Made by a program: the position numbers and the translations under genes
NCBI RefSeq assembly: GCF_014200405.1
Contig: NZ_JACHBQ010000001.1
Coordinates: forward strand, 4,030,001-4,094,000
Length of the DNA: 64,000 nucleotides
DNA from: Cryobacterium roopkundense
Lineage (GTDB): Bacteria > Actinomycetota > Actinomycetes > Actinomycetales > Microbacteriaceae
Direction: 5' to 3'
The notes under the pieces: model-generated
Database searches by the model: none
What the model saw: only the letters and a program-made list of their open reading frames with translations
Told to the model about the DNA's origin: nothing
Shown: positions 33,625-42,151 of the stretch, piece after piece
Position numbering within the stretch: the first letter of the stretch is position 1
Layout of the letters: each line of letters opens with the position of its first letter

Positions 33625-33676
33625 CCCCCCAGTTTCACCTTTTCACAACCACTCACACGATAGAAAGAAGATCCCC

Positions 33677-34300
33677 ATGAAGCTTCAGGTAGCAATGGAC
33701 GTACTCACCACCGAGGCAGCACTCAAGCTCGCCGCTGCGGTTGCCCCGCACGTGGATATCATCGAACTCGGCACCCCGCTGATCAAGGCAGAGGGCCTGC
33801 GTGCCGTCACCGCGATCAAGGCGGCCCACCCCGACAAGATCGTCTTCGCCGACCTCAAGACCATGGACGCCGGCGAGCTCGAAGCCGACATCGCGTTCAC
33901 GGCCGGCGCCGACCTCGTCACGGTGCTCGGTACGGCCGGGGACAGCACTATCATCGGTGCTGTTGCGGCCGCCACCAAACACGGCAAGGGCATCGTCGTG
34001 GACCTCATCGGCGTCGCCGACAAGGTGACCCGTGCCCGCGAGGTGACCGCCCTTGGCGCCCAGTTCGTGGAGATGCACGCCGGTCTCGACGAGCAGGCCG
34101 AACCTGGATTCTCGCTCGCCACCCTGCTGAACCAGGGCGAAACCGCGAAGGTTCCGTTCTCGCTCGCCGGCGGAGTGAATGTTTCGACCATCGCCTCGGT
34201 GCAGCGCGCCGGCGCATCCGTTGCCGTGGCCGGTGGCGCCATCTATGGTGCGACCGACCCCGCGGCCGCTGCCGCAGAGCTGCGCGCCGCGATCATCTAG
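33677..34300 (+). CDS. hxlA: 3-hexulose-6-phosphate synthase
   Basis: The 207-residue TIM-barrel enzyme of the OMP-decarboxylase superfamily has MKLQVAMDVLTTEAAL, the catalytic FADLKTMDAGELEAD (Asp-x-Lys-x-x-Asp) and AGGVNVSTIASVQRAGAS for phosphate binding. It condenses formaldehyde with ribulose 5-phosphate. With hxlB it forms a formaldehyde fixation or detoxification operon; no methanol dehydrogenase is present in the window, so detoxification is the safer reading. A strong hairpin follows the stop. Confidence 0.92.
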   Translation: MKLQVAMDVLTTEAALKLAAAVAPHVDIIELGTPLIKAEGLRAVTAIKAAHPDKIVFADLKTMDAGELEADIAFTAGADLVTVLGTAGDSTIIGAVAAATKHGKGIVVDLIGVADKVTRAREVTALGAQFVEMHAGLDEQAEPGFSLATLLNQGETAKVPFSLAGGVNVSTIASVQRAGASVAVAGGAIYGATDPAAAAAELRAAII

Positions 34301-34317
34301 GTCTCCTCAAGAGAACA

Positions 34318-34352
34318 CTCTGGCGCTCCCGACACTGTGGGGGGCGCCAGAG
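34318..34352 (+). terminator. Terminator of the hxlBA operon
   Basis: A 13-bp stem (34318-34330 with 34340-34352, one G-T pair; CTCTGGCGCTCCC on the left arm) closes a 9-nt loop, starting 17 nt after the hxlA stop. It has no poly-U tail. Confidence 0.6.
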
Positions 34353-34384
34353 CTGTGTCCGGAAGGTCGTGCCGCCGAGGCCGC

Positions 34385-34442
34385 GCGCCGGAAAGCTGCT
34401 CATGCCGCTGTAATCGCGGTCGCACGAGCAGCTTTCGGGCGC
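34385..34442. repeat. Long hairpin between convergent operons
   Basis: A 17-bp stem with one mismatch (34385-34401 with 34426-34442; arms contain GAAAGCTGCTC / GAGCAGCTTTC) encloses a 24-nt centre that can form a further short stem (CCGC/GCGG). It lies between hxlA and the convergent phosphatase gene. It may be the phosphatase-side terminator or a small structured RNA. Confidence 0.5.
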
Positions 34443-34491
34443 AGGTGTCGACGCGCTCAAGGCGTGTCGTTTCGCGGCCCGCGAGGGAGGG

Positions 34492-35160
34492 TTAGCCGAG
34501 CAGCAGCTTGGCGAGCTGATCGGTGGAGAACACTGTGGCGGTGGCGTCCGCCGCTTCGGCGGGGGAACCGTAGCCCCACTCGACGACGATCGCCGGCAGG
34601 CGGTTGGCCGTGGCACCGACCACGTCGTGGCTGCGGTCGCCCACGAGAACGGGGGCACTGACATCCGCTCCGGTCTGGGTGAGGCGGTGCAGCGCCTCGG
34701 CCACGATGGCGGTCTTCGTGATGCGTGTGCCGTCGGCGGAGGCGCCGACCATGACCGTGAAGTACCGGGCCAGGCCGAAGTGCGTCAGGATGTCGATCGC
34801 GGTGAGCTCGGGCTTGCTCGTGGCCAGGGCCAGCGGGATACCTGCCTCATGGATGCGCTCGAGGAGTCCGGCGACGCCCGGGTAGACGGCCGTGTCGAGG
34901 GCTGCAGCGCCGTGGTACTCGGAGCGGTAGACCGTGACGGCCTCTGCTGCCTCGTCTGGTGTCATTCCGGCGTAGTCCTGGAAGGCGGTGAGCAGGGGAG
35001 GTCCGACGTACGCGAGCAAATCGTGGTGCGAGGGAACGGGGCGGCCAAGCAGGGCGAAAGTGCGGGCCAAAGAGCTGGTAATGGCCGGGGCGGAATCGGT
35101 TATCGTTCCGTCGAGGTCAAAGAGAATGGCGCTCCAGGTGCGCGTCAAAGTGGGATTCAC
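34492..35160 (-). CDS. HAD-family phosphatase (phosphoglycolate phosphatase-like)
   Basis: The 222-residue HAD-IA hydrolase has motif I ILFDLDGTITDSAP (nucleophile Asp), motif II LATSKP, the lysine in TRITKTAIV and motif IV VLVGDRSHDVVGA. It has an alpha-helical cap between motifs I and II, as in phosphoglycolate phosphatase and related housekeeping phosphatases. The substrate is not set by sequence. It is convergent with hxlA and divergent from the aldo/keto reductase gene. Confidence 0.85.
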   Translation of the reverse strand: MNPTLTRTWSAILFDLDGTITDSAPAITSSLARTFALLGRPVPSHHDLLAYVGPPLLTAFQDYAGMTPDEAAEAVTVYRSEYHGAAALDTAVYPGVAGLLERIHEAGIPLALATSKPELTAIDILTHFGLARYFTVMVGASADGTRITKTAIVAEALHRLTQTGADVSAPVLVGDRSHDVVGATANRLPAIVVEWGYGSPAEAADATATVFSTDQLAKLLLG

Positions 35161-35281
35161 TCACCTACTCTAGGCGCGTCCGCTGCAAAAGCCCCCATAC
35201 ACCCAGAGTCCACCCCCATTCCGCCCGGTTGTCGCACCGCACGGGTTAGCCTTCTTACTCCCTCCGTTATAAGGACTTCAC

Positions 35282-36217
35282 ATGACGCTCTCCAGCCAAC
35301 GCCTGATTTACGGATGCATGGGGCTCGGCGGCGACTGGACCCCCGAGCCGTATGGGTCGGCCGATATCGATCAGGCTGCGGAGGCGGTTGAGGCCGCGCT
35401 CTCCATCGGGGTGACGGTCTTCGATCACGCGGATATCTACCGGCACGGCAAAGCGGAGCAGGTGTTCGGCGAGGTGCTGAGGCGTTCGCCGGGGCTGCGC
35501 GAGCGCATTGAGATTCAGACGAAGTGCGGCATCCGCTTGGAGAAGGACCGAGCGCCCTACGACCTCGACCGCGCGTCGATCGTGGAGCGAGTCGACGCGA
35601 GCCTCGCGCGGCTCGGAGTCGACTACGTAGACACCCTGTTGTTGCATCGGCCTGACCCGCTGCTGGAGCCCGCCGAGGTGGCGCTCGCTCTGGGTGAGCT
35701 GCATGCGGCCGGCAAGATTCGCGGGTTTGGGGTGTCGAACATGTCCGCGGCGCAGATGGCTTTTCTGCAGCGCGAGGTGGAGTTGCCGATCACGGTGAAC
35801 CAACTTGAGATGAGCCTGTTGCGGCGCGATTGGGTAGATAGCACGGTCCTCGTGAACCACGCGGAGCAGAACGGGTTTCCGCACGGAACTCTCGAGTACT
35901 GCGCGAGCAACGGGGTTCGACTTCAGGCCTGGGGAGCGCTGGCCCGGGGCACATACTCTGGCGCGGCGACGCGCACGGTCGCCGAGGGGGAGGCATCCGC
36001 TCTGGTGGCAACTCTGGCAGCCGAGAAGAACACCACGCGCGAAGCGATTGTGCTCGGCTGGCTGATGCGGCACCCAGCACGCATCGACCCGGTGCTCGGT
36101 TCGAGCGACCCCGGCCGCATTCGCGCGTGCGCCGACGCCGAGGCGCAGGCCTCCGCGATGACGCGCAACGAGTGGTTCGCGTTGTACCTCGCGGCCCGCG
36201 GTGGCCCGCTGCCCTAA
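35282..36217 (+). CDS. Aldo/keto reductase
   Basis: The 311-residue (alpha/beta)8 NADPH-dependent oxidoreductase has the catalytic tetrad visible: Asp and Tyr in [14 protein letters not shown], Lys in IQTKCG and His in LLLHRPDPL. It resembles the YdhF-like oxidoreductase group. It ends 4 nt into the convergent nucS gene. The physiological carbonyl substrate is unknown. Confidence 0.88.
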   Translation: MTLSSQRLIYGCMGLGGDWTPEPYGSADIDQAAEAVEAALSIGVTVFDHADIYRHGKAEQVFGEVLRRSPGLRERIEIQTKCGIRLEKDRAPYDLDRASIVERVDASLARLGVDYVDTLLLHRPDPLLEPAEVALALGELHAAGKIRGFGVSNMSAAQMAFLQREVELPITVNQLEMSLLRRDWVDSTVLVNHAEQNGFPHGTLEYCASNGVRLQAWGALARGTYSGAATRTVAEGEASALVATLAAEKNTTREAIVLGWLMRHPARIDPVLGSSDPGRIRACADAEAQASAMTRNEWFALYLAARGGPLP

Positions 36218-36912
36218 AACAGCTTGGAGTGAGTATCGTCAAGGCCGCGCATGGCGTCGTAGTCAAGCAGCAGGCAGCGGATGCCGCGGTCTTCGGCCAG
36301 TCTGCGCGCCTGAGGCTTGATTTCCTGTGCGGCGAAAACACCGGTCACGGGTGCGATGTGCGGGTCGCGGTTCATGAGCTCGAGGTACCGCGTGAGCTGC
36401 TCGACGCCGTCGATGTCGCCGCGTCGCTTCAACTCCACGGCGACCGAGCGGCCGTTGGAATCTTGGGCGAGAATGTCGACCGGGCCGATCGCGGTCATGT
36501 ACTCGCGGCGCACGAGGGTGTGGCCGTCGCCGAGCAGGTGGATGTGCTCGGCGAGCAGCTTCTGCAGGTGGGCTTCGACGCCCTCCTTGATGAGGCCGGG
36601 GTCGATGCCGAGCTCGTGCGCGGAGTCGTGCTCGACCTCGTAGAGGCTCACGATCAGCTGGTCGGCGGTTTTCGCGTGGGTCACCGTCCAGAGGGCGGTG
36701 ATGCCGGCGGCAGCCTGATCCTCGTCAGGCTCTGCGAGTGCCAATGTGCAGGGTGGGCTCATCCAATTGAGCGGCTTGTACGAGCCGCCGTCGGAGTGCA
36801 CGAGCAGGCTCCCGTCCGCCTTGATCATCAGGAGACGGGTGGCCAGCGGCAGGTGCGCGCTGAGCCTTCCGGCGTAGTCAACGGAGCATTTCGCAATCAC
36901 AAGGCGCACCAC
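36214..36912 (-). CDS. nucS: Mismatch-specific endonuclease NucS (EndoMS)
   Basis: The 232-residue product matches NucS/EndoMS: an N-terminal DNA-binding beta domain ([20 protein letters not shown]) and a C-terminal RecB-like nuclease domain with the PD-(D/E)xK motif VDILAQ...[21 protein letters not shown]. In actinobacteria without MutS/MutL it cuts both strands at G:T, G:G and T:T mismatches and is linked to the sliding clamp. The C-terminal tail (HSKLF) may contribute to clamp binding. NucS is known not to correct insertion/deletion loops. Confidence 0.93.
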   Translation of the reverse strand: MVRLVIAKCSVDYAGRLSAHLPLATRLLMIKADGSLLVHSDGGSYKPLNWMSPPCTLALAEPDEDQAAAGITALWTVTHAKTADQLIVSLYEVEHDSAHELGIDPGLIKEGVEAHLQKLLAEHIHLLGDGHTLVRREYMTAIGPVDILAQDSNGRSVAVELKRRGDIDGVEQLTRYLELMNRDPHIAPVTGVFAAQEIKPQARRLAEDRGIRCLLLDYDAMRGLDDTHSKLF

Positions 36913-36932
36913 CCGAGTTTATCCCCGTGACG

Positions 36933-37319
36933 CTAGGGTTTCTTGTCGTTTGTGAGGGTCACCACGTCGCCGATGTTGATCATCGAGTGGCAATCGAAGC
37001 CACCGCTGTTGCGCTCATTGTCGAGTTGCCACCAGGCCCGGCCGAAACGATCGCACACGATGCCGCCCACGTCACCTTCCACCACGGTGTACCTCATGAC
37101 GCCCTCCTCGTCAGTTTCCGCCGTCCCCATCGCTCCCTCCAGCGCGCCGGAATCGACGATGGGCAGTGGCTCGCTCGGCGTCGGTTCGCTGGTGGTGATG
37201 GGTGCGCTCGGTGTCGGAGTGGGCGGGGCTTCAACCGCGCAGGCCGTCACCAGCAGCCCCGTGGCCACCCCAACGATCATGATTCGAATGGTACGAGACA
37301 GCAGTGCGCGCATGTTCAA
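36933..37319 (-). CDS. Small lipoprotein with LysM-like C-terminal domain
   Basis: The 128-residue product has a signal peptide with the lipobox VTAC (Cys about residue 27), a Pro/Thr/Ser-rich linker (residues 30-52) and a C-terminal domain (YTVVEGDVGGIVCDRFGR, then INIGDVVTLTN) resembling LysM peptidoglycan-binding repeats. It is probably anchored in the membrane and touches the cell wall. The LysM assignment is by pattern only. The promoter side ends at a heptamer array. Confidence 0.65.
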   Translation of the reverse strand: MNMRALLSRTIRIMIVGVATGLLVTACAVEAPPTPTPSAPITTSEPTPSEPLPIVDSGALEGAMGTAETDEEGVMRYTVVEGDVGGIVCDRFGRAWWQLDNERNSGGFDCHSMINIGDVVTLTNDKKP

Positions 37320-37369
37320 CCCCCGTGGTGTGGCTGGGCGGGAAGTCGTGGAGGCCCCCGCTTCCTGCT

Positions 37370-37404
37370 CAGCTCTCAGCTCTCAGCTCTCAGCTCTCAG
37401 CTCT
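37370..37404. repeat. Heptanucleotide tandem repeat (CAGCTCT)5
   Basis: Five perfect copies of CAGCTCT at 37370-37404. It lies about 50 bp upstream of the LysM-like lipoprotein start, so copy number could change its promoter spacing. It is the longest of the four heptamer arrays. Confidence 0.9.
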
Positions 37405-37538
37405 CTTGACTCCAGACTGGCGCATGTCACCCCATGACGCCAGTCGTCACGTGCAGCAGGATCCGATGCCGACCGCCCACGCGCCGATCTGTTCCTCAGC
37501 GAGGGGCCGGCCCCTGATCGTCGTGTCGGGCGCCATTC

Positions 37539-37775
37539 TCACCGGGGTGCGGGCCTCTCGCCGTTGGCGACGGCCTCGATCCAGTCGGTGGCCTCGTCGG
37601 AGAACGTGAACCCCGCGGCAGTCGCCTCGCCGATCCACCATGTATCAGCCGAAATCACCCCGCCCGCCGCAGTGATCTCGGCGGTTACGTGCGGAGGCAC
37701 GCCTTCTCCGTTGTTCGCGATGAGCCAATCCCGCGTCTCTTTGGTCACTCGCGGCCACCACTGCTCAATGTCCAT
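37539..37775 (-). CDS. Small hypothetical protein
   Basis: The 78-residue product, starting MDIEQWWPRVTKETRDWLIANN, is acidic and Trp-rich (Trp at positions 6, 7, 16 and two near residue 46). It has coding-like codon use and no signal peptide. I do not know the family. Similar short proteins of unknown role are frequent in actinobacteria. Confidence 0.55.
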   Translation of the reverse strand: MDIEQWWPRVTKETRDWLIANNGEGVPPHVTAEITAAGGVISADTWWIGEATAAGFTFSDEATDWIEAVANGERPAPR

Positions 37776-37806
37776 GCGCACAGTCTGCCACCGCGTCCCC
37801 GCGAAA

Positions 37807-37878
37807 TCGACGGAGATTTCATGTGATCCGGGGCTGTACAGGCGCTATGCCCGCGCTAGGTCGCTAAATCTCCGTCGA
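37807..37878. repeat. 13-bp inverted repeat between two minus-strand genes
   Basis: TCGACGGAGATTT (37807-37819) and its exact complement AAATCTCCGTCGA (37866-37878) enclose 46 nt, and flanking AAA/TTT and CGC/GCG extend the symmetry. It sits just after the MFS gene's stop (37901) and may be its terminator or a dispersed intergenic repeat. Confidence 0.55.
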
Positions 37879-37900
37879 ATTTGCGGGAGAGGGGCGCTCG

Positions 37901-39124
37901 TCAGCGACGAACGGATGCCGGCGGCCGCGCCGCCGGGGCCGCCAGCCCCGCCAGTACCATCAGGATCAAAATCACATACAGCGCATTCAGCATGCCCCAG
38001 GCCTCGCCGAGCAGGCCCAGAACGGGCGGACCCACGAGGAAGGCGAAGTAGCCGATCATGGCGACGGCGCTCACCCGCGCCGCGGCGTTCTTCGCGTCAT
38101 CGGCCGCGGCCGACATTCCTACCGGGAAGCCAAGTGAGGCGCCGAGGCCCCACAGGACGGTGCCCACGTAGATCATCCACGTCACCGGCGCGAGGATGAA
38201 CATCAGCAGGCCCACTATCCCCACCACGGCGCAGGCGCGCAATACGGCCACCCGGCCGAAGCGGTCCAGAACCGGTCCGCCGAGCACACGCCCCACGGTC
38301 ATCGCCGCCACGAACACGCCGAACACGATCGCCCCGGAGGCGTTGGAGAACCCGTGGCCGTCGACCGCGGCGAGGGCGAGCCAATCGTTCGCCGACCCCT
38401 CCGCGAAAGTCATGCCGAGCACGATCACGCCAATCAGCAGCAGCTTGCGGTCGCGGAACACGCTCAGGCTCTCACCGAGCCGCGCTCGCCAGGTGGCCTT
38501 GCGCTCTGCGGGCTCATCGTCGCCCAGCTCGTGCCGCAACGGCATGAAGCGCACGGCCGTGATCACCGTTCCGAGCACGAGGACTGCAATCAACACGAGG
38601 TGCCAGAAGACGGAGACATCGAGAACGGATGCCGCGGCGCCGCCGAGCGCCCCCGCCACCGTGCCGAGGCTGAAGCACGCGTGCATCAGCGGCATGAGCG
38701 TGCGGCCGATTTCCCGTTCGGCGGCCGCGCCCTCCACGTTCATCATTACGTCGAGGGACCCCATGCCGAAACCGAATACAGCGAGGGCGCAGAACACGAA
38801 CGGGGACGACGGGAACAGGCTGACGCCTATTCCCATGCCGATGAGCCCCACGGCCGACAGCGACATCGCCAGGCTCATGGCGCGGCGGGCGCCGAACCGG
38901 GCGAGCAGCCAGGCGGCGAGAACGAGGCCGATCACCGAGCCCGCGGATAGCCCGAAGATCAGCAGTCCCACCTGTGCCTTGTCCAGGCCGAGACTGTCCC
39001 GCACAGCGGGGATGCGGCTCATCCACGACGCGAGCCCGAAGCCGCTCACGAAGAACACCGCAAACACGGCATTGCGCCACAAGAGGAGGGAGTGCCGGGT
39101 GGGGGCTGTGACGGGAAGCGACAA
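37901..39124 (-). CDS. MFS transporter (12-TMS)
   Basis: The 407-residue product has 12 predicted hydrophobic segments with the internal two-fold repeat and the loop RFGARRAMSLAMS after TM2. It resembles the YbjJ/FucP-like MFS branch. It is divergent from the ferric iron ABC operon and shares its 167-bp promoter region, which contains an iron box. Iron control of this carrier is therefore possible but unproven. The substrate is unknown. Confidence 0.82.
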   Translation of the reverse strand: MSLPVTAPTRHSLLLWRNAVFAVFFVSGFGLASWMSRIPAVRDSLGLDKAQVGLLIFGLSAGSVIGLVLAAWLLARFGARRAMSLAMSLSAVGLIGMGIGVSLFPSSPFVFCALAVFGFGMGSLDVMMNVEGAAAEREIGRTLMPLMHACFSLGTVAGALGGAAASVLDVSVFWHLVLIAVLVLGTVITAVRFMPLRHELGDDEPAERKATWRARLGESLSVFRDRKLLLIGVIVLGMTFAEGSANDWLALAAVDGHGFSNASGAIVFGVFVAAMTVGRVLGGPVLDRFGRVAVLRACAVVGIVGLLMFILAPVTWMIYVGTVLWGLGASLGFPVGMSAAADDAKNAAARVSAVAMIGYFAFLVGPPVLGLLGEAWGMLNALYVILILMVLAGLAAPAARPPASVRR

Positions 39125-39243
39125 GTGAATTCCTGGTGGGGGCGTGGGCGGGTTCGACCCGGTCGGATCGCTGCTTAAAGGGTACTGGTTCGTGTCGTGC
39201 GCCGACGAGCCCGGACGCCCGCCGATTGGCGCCCATCAGCGAG

Positions 39244-39262
39244 TTAGATTAGCCTTACCTTA
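39244..39262. promoter_or_regulatory. IdeR/DtxR iron box
   Basis: TTAGATTAGCCTTACCTTA matches the 19-bp consensus TTAGGTTAGSCTAACCTAA at 16 positions. It lies 30 bp before the iron-binding lipoprotein start, where iron-loaded IdeR/DtxR would block transcription. Confidence 0.8.
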
Positions 39263-39291
39263 GTAACGTTTTTCGTCGTCCAGGAGACCAC

Positions 39292-40332
39292 ATGCGCCTT
39301 TCGCTTCCGCTCGCCGTTTTCACCGCGGGCATCACAGCCCTCGCCCTCGTGGGCTGTTCCACGACGGCCTCGACGCCCGAAGCGACCAGCTCAGAGGCCG
39401 ACGGCACGATCACGCTGTACTCCGGCCGCGACGAGGTGCTCGTGCAGCCGCTCATCGACATGTTCGAGGAGCAGAGTGGCATCACCGTCGACGTGCGTTA
39501 CGGCAACACGGCCGAGCTGGGCGCCACTCTGCTCGAAGAGGGCGACCGCAGCCCCGCGCAGGTCTTCCTCGCTCAGGACGCCGGTGCCCTCGGCGCCCTG
39601 AGCGACGCCGGCCTGTTCGCCACCCTGCCGACCGAGACAACGGATGCCGTTCCCGCCGGCTTCACCTCCACCGACGACACCTGGGTGGGAGTCACCGGCC
39701 GAGCCCGCGTTATCGCCTACGACTCGCAGAAGATGAGCGCGGCCGACGTGCCGACATCCGTTGACGCCTTCACAGAGCCCGAGTGGTCTGGTCGCGTCGC
39801 GATCGCGCCCACCAACGCGAGTTTCCAGGCCTTCGTCACCGCCTACCGCGTGCTCAACGGCGAAGAGGCGGCCGACCAGTGGGTCGCCGACCTCGCGGCC
39901 AACAACCCGGTGATCTTCGACAACAACCGCGCCATCCTCGCGGCGGTCAACGACGGCGTCGTCGACACCGGACTCCTCAACCACTACTACTGGTACGCTC
40001 AGGCCGCCGAAACAGGCACGGAGAACATGCGTGCGCAGCTCTCCTACCCGGAGGCCGGCGATGCCGGGTCGATCGTGAACGTCACCGGCGCTGGAGTGCT
40101 CACGGGCGCCGCAACGGATGCCGACGCGCTCGCCCTGGTCGACTTCCTCGTGTCCGCCGAGGCGCAGCAGTACTTCGTGGACGAGACGTTCGAGTACCCG
40201 CTCGTCGCCGGCATCGACGCCCCGGCCGGCCTGCCCGCGCTCGACTCGCTCGTGAACCCCGACCTCGACCTGGCCGACCTTGAGTCCCTCGCCGACACTC
40301 AGGCGCTGCTCGCCAAGCACGGTCTCATCTAA
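39292..40332 (+). CDS. Ferric iron ABC transporter substrate-binding lipoprotein
   Basis: The 346-residue FbpA/AfuA-type binding protein has a signal peptide with the lipobox LVGC (Cys about residue 22) and starts its mature fold ITLYSGRDEVLVQPLIDMFEE. The paired iron-binding tyrosines are plausibly in LLNHYYWYAQA. It captures Fe3+ outside the membrane for the permease and ATPase encoded downstream. An IdeR box precedes it, so expression should rise under iron starvation. Confidence 0.9.
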   Translation: MRLSLPLAVFTAGITALALVGCSTTASTPEATSSEADGTITLYSGRDEVLVQPLIDMFEEQSGITVDVRYGNTAELGATLLEEGDRSPAQVFLAQDAGALGALSDAGLFATLPTETTDAVPAGFTSTDDTWVGVTGRARVIAYDSQKMSAADVPTSVDAFTEPEWSGRVAIAPTNASFQAFVTAYRVLNGEEAADQWVADLAANNPVIFDNNRAILAAVNDGVVDTGLLNHYYWYAQAAETGTENMRAQLSYPEAGDAGSIVNVTGAGVLTGAATDADALALVDFLVSAEAQQYFVDETFEYPLVAGIDAPAGLPALDSLVNPDLDLADLESLADTQALLAKHGLI

Positions 40333-40409
40333 CCCTGGTGCAAACGGGTGCGCGGGCTCGCTCCAACGGCCCCGCCCTACCCGCTTGCTCCCCGCGCGCT
40401 ACCTCCGTG

Positions 40410-40548
40410 GCGGGGCGCGCCCGCTGGGGCGGCAGCGCGGCGCGACTGCGGCGCGGAGCTCACGGGTCGGGCCCGCGGTCCGCAGTGACTGCTACCGGTG
40501 CCGCGGGGCGCGCCCGCTGGGGCGGTAGCGCGGCGCGACTGCGGCGCG
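40410..40548. repeat. Two 46-bp direct repeats inside the iron-transport operon
   Basis: 40410-40455 and 40503-40548 are identical except for one C/T difference. They begin GCGGGGCGCGCCCGCTGGGG and contain CGGCGCGACTGCGGCGCG. They lie in the 241-bp spacer between the binding-protein and permease genes, 93 bp apart start to start. Very GC-rich and hairpin-prone, the spacer may damp expression of the downstream genes relative to the binding protein. Confidence 0.8.
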
Positions 40549-40573
40549 AGGTTCGCGTGACGGGCGGCGCACC

Positions 40574-42151
40574 GTGAGCGTACTCGTTCCGGAGCTTGAG
40601 CCCTTCGTGACGACAGCGCGCCCGCGCGGAACTCACCGTTTCGGGGCGCCGGGCTGGCTGCTCGTGCTCGCTGCCTTGTGCGCCTCCGCCGCGGCGATCC
40701 CGCTCGTGTACCTCGTGGTGCGCACGAGCGAGGCCGGCCTCGCCGAGCTTCTCGACACCCTGCTGCGCCCCCGGGTGCTGCAGCTCACCCTCAACTCCGT
40801 ACTGCTCGCGGCCTCGGTGACAGTGTCGTGCCTCATTCTGGGAACCGCGAGCGCCTGGGTGCTCACCAGGGTTCGCCTGCCCGCCGGCCGTGCGCTCCTG
40901 ATCGTCGCGGCGCTGCCCCTCGCCGTGCCGAGCTACCTCGCAGCCTACGGCTGGCTCGTCTGGTTGCCCGCTCTCAACGGATTCTGGGCGGCCTGGTTCG
41001 TGATGACAGCGGTCTGCACCCCCTACGTGACGCTCCCCGTCGCGGCGGCGCTGCGCGGGGCATCCGGTGATTTGGAGGCGGTTGCACGCACCCTCGGCCG
41101 CGGACCGCTCGGCGCGTTCCGAGCGGCCACCTGGCCGCAGATCCGCCCAGCGGCCATCTCGGGCGCCCTGCTCGTCTGCCTCTACTCGCTGTCGGACTTC
41201 GGACTTGTCTCGATGCTGCGTTTCCAGACGCTGACCTGGGGCATCAACGCGGCCTACGGGGCGAGCTTCGACCGCAATCAGGCCGCGCTGCTCGCCCTCG
41301 TGCTCGTCGTGCTCGCTCTCATCGTGGTGGCCGGGGAACGCAAGAGCCGCGGCCAGGTGGAACGCGCCGGCGGCCGCAGCACCCTGCCGGTGCACAGGGC
41401 CGGCCGCTGGCTCGCCCCGCTTCTCGCCCTCATCCTGCTCGCGCCCGTCGCGGGCATCGTCGTGCCTCTCGTCGGCTTGGTCAGCCGCCTGCTCGACGCG
41501 GCAACACTGCGCGCCGTCGATGTGCCCCGACTGCTCGAGGCCGTCGGGGCCACCCTGGGGCTGGCCCTCGCCGCCGCTCTCGTGGCCGCGGTCCTCGCGC
41601 TTCCGATCGCTGCCCTCGCGGCCCGGTACCGCGGACGACTCGTCGCGACGATCGAGGCGGTGGGGTTTCTCGGCCACGGGCTGCCGGGCATCGTCGTGGG
41701 ACTCTCCCTCGTGTTCTTCGCGCTCGCCGCAGTTCCCGCGCTCTATCAAACCTCCGTCGTGCTCGTGTTCGCCTACGTCGTGCTGTTCATGCCGCGGGCG
41801 ATCGGCAGCATGCGCAGCGGCATCGCCGCCGTGCCGGGCAGCCTCACCGACGTGTCGCGTATGCTCGGACATTCGCCCCTCGTCACCTGGTGGCGAGTCA
41901 CCGCGCGCCTCGCCCTGCCAGGCATCGGCGTGGGCGCCCTGCTCGTTGCCATCTCGGTCATGAAAGAATTGCCGGCAACACTGTTGCTGCGTCCCACCGG
42001 AATTTCCACGCTGTCCACGGAGCTGTGGAGCCGCACGTCGGTGTTCGAATTCGGCGGGGCCGCGCCCTATGCGGCGGCGTTGGTCGTGCTCGCGGCCGTT
42101 CCCACGGTGCTCTTGTCGGGCATCCGTGGAGTTGCAAAGGAGAAATCGTGA
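40574..42151 (+). CDS. Ferric iron ABC transporter permease (fused two-domain)
   Basis: The 525-residue product has about 12 hydrophobic segments as two tandem permease domains, each with an EAA-type loop (ARTLGRGPLGAFRAATWP and SRMLGHSPLVTWWRVTARLALPG). This is the FbpB-type fused layout for iron transporters. The start is a GTG at 40574 within the repeat-bearing spacer's end. Its TGA overlaps the GTG of the ATPase gene by 4 nt. Confidence 0.9.
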   Translation: MSVLVPELEPFVTTARPRGTHRFGAPGWLLVLAALCASAAAIPLVYLVVRTSEAGLAELLDTLLRPRVLQLTLNSVLLAASVTVSCLILGTASAWVLTRVRLPAGRALLIVAALPLAVPSYLAAYGWLVWLPALNGFWAAWFVMTAVCTPYVTLPVAAALRGASGDLEAVARTLGRGPLGAFRAATWPQIRPAAISGALLVCLYSLSDFGLVSMLRFQTLTWGINAAYGASFDRNQAALLALVLVVLALIVVAGERKSRGQVERAGGRSTLPVHRAGRWLAPLLALILLAPVAGIVVPLVGLVSRLLDAATLRAVDVPRLLEAVGATLGLALAAALVAAVLALPIAALAARYRGRLVATIEAVGFLGHGLPGIVVGLSLVFFALAAVPALYQTSVVLVFAYVVLFMPRAIGSMRSGIAAVPGSLTDVSRMLGHSPLVTWWRVTARLALPGIGVGALLVAISVMKELPATLLLRPTGISTLSTELWSRTSVFEFGGAAPYAAALVVLAAVPTVLLSGIRGVAKEKS

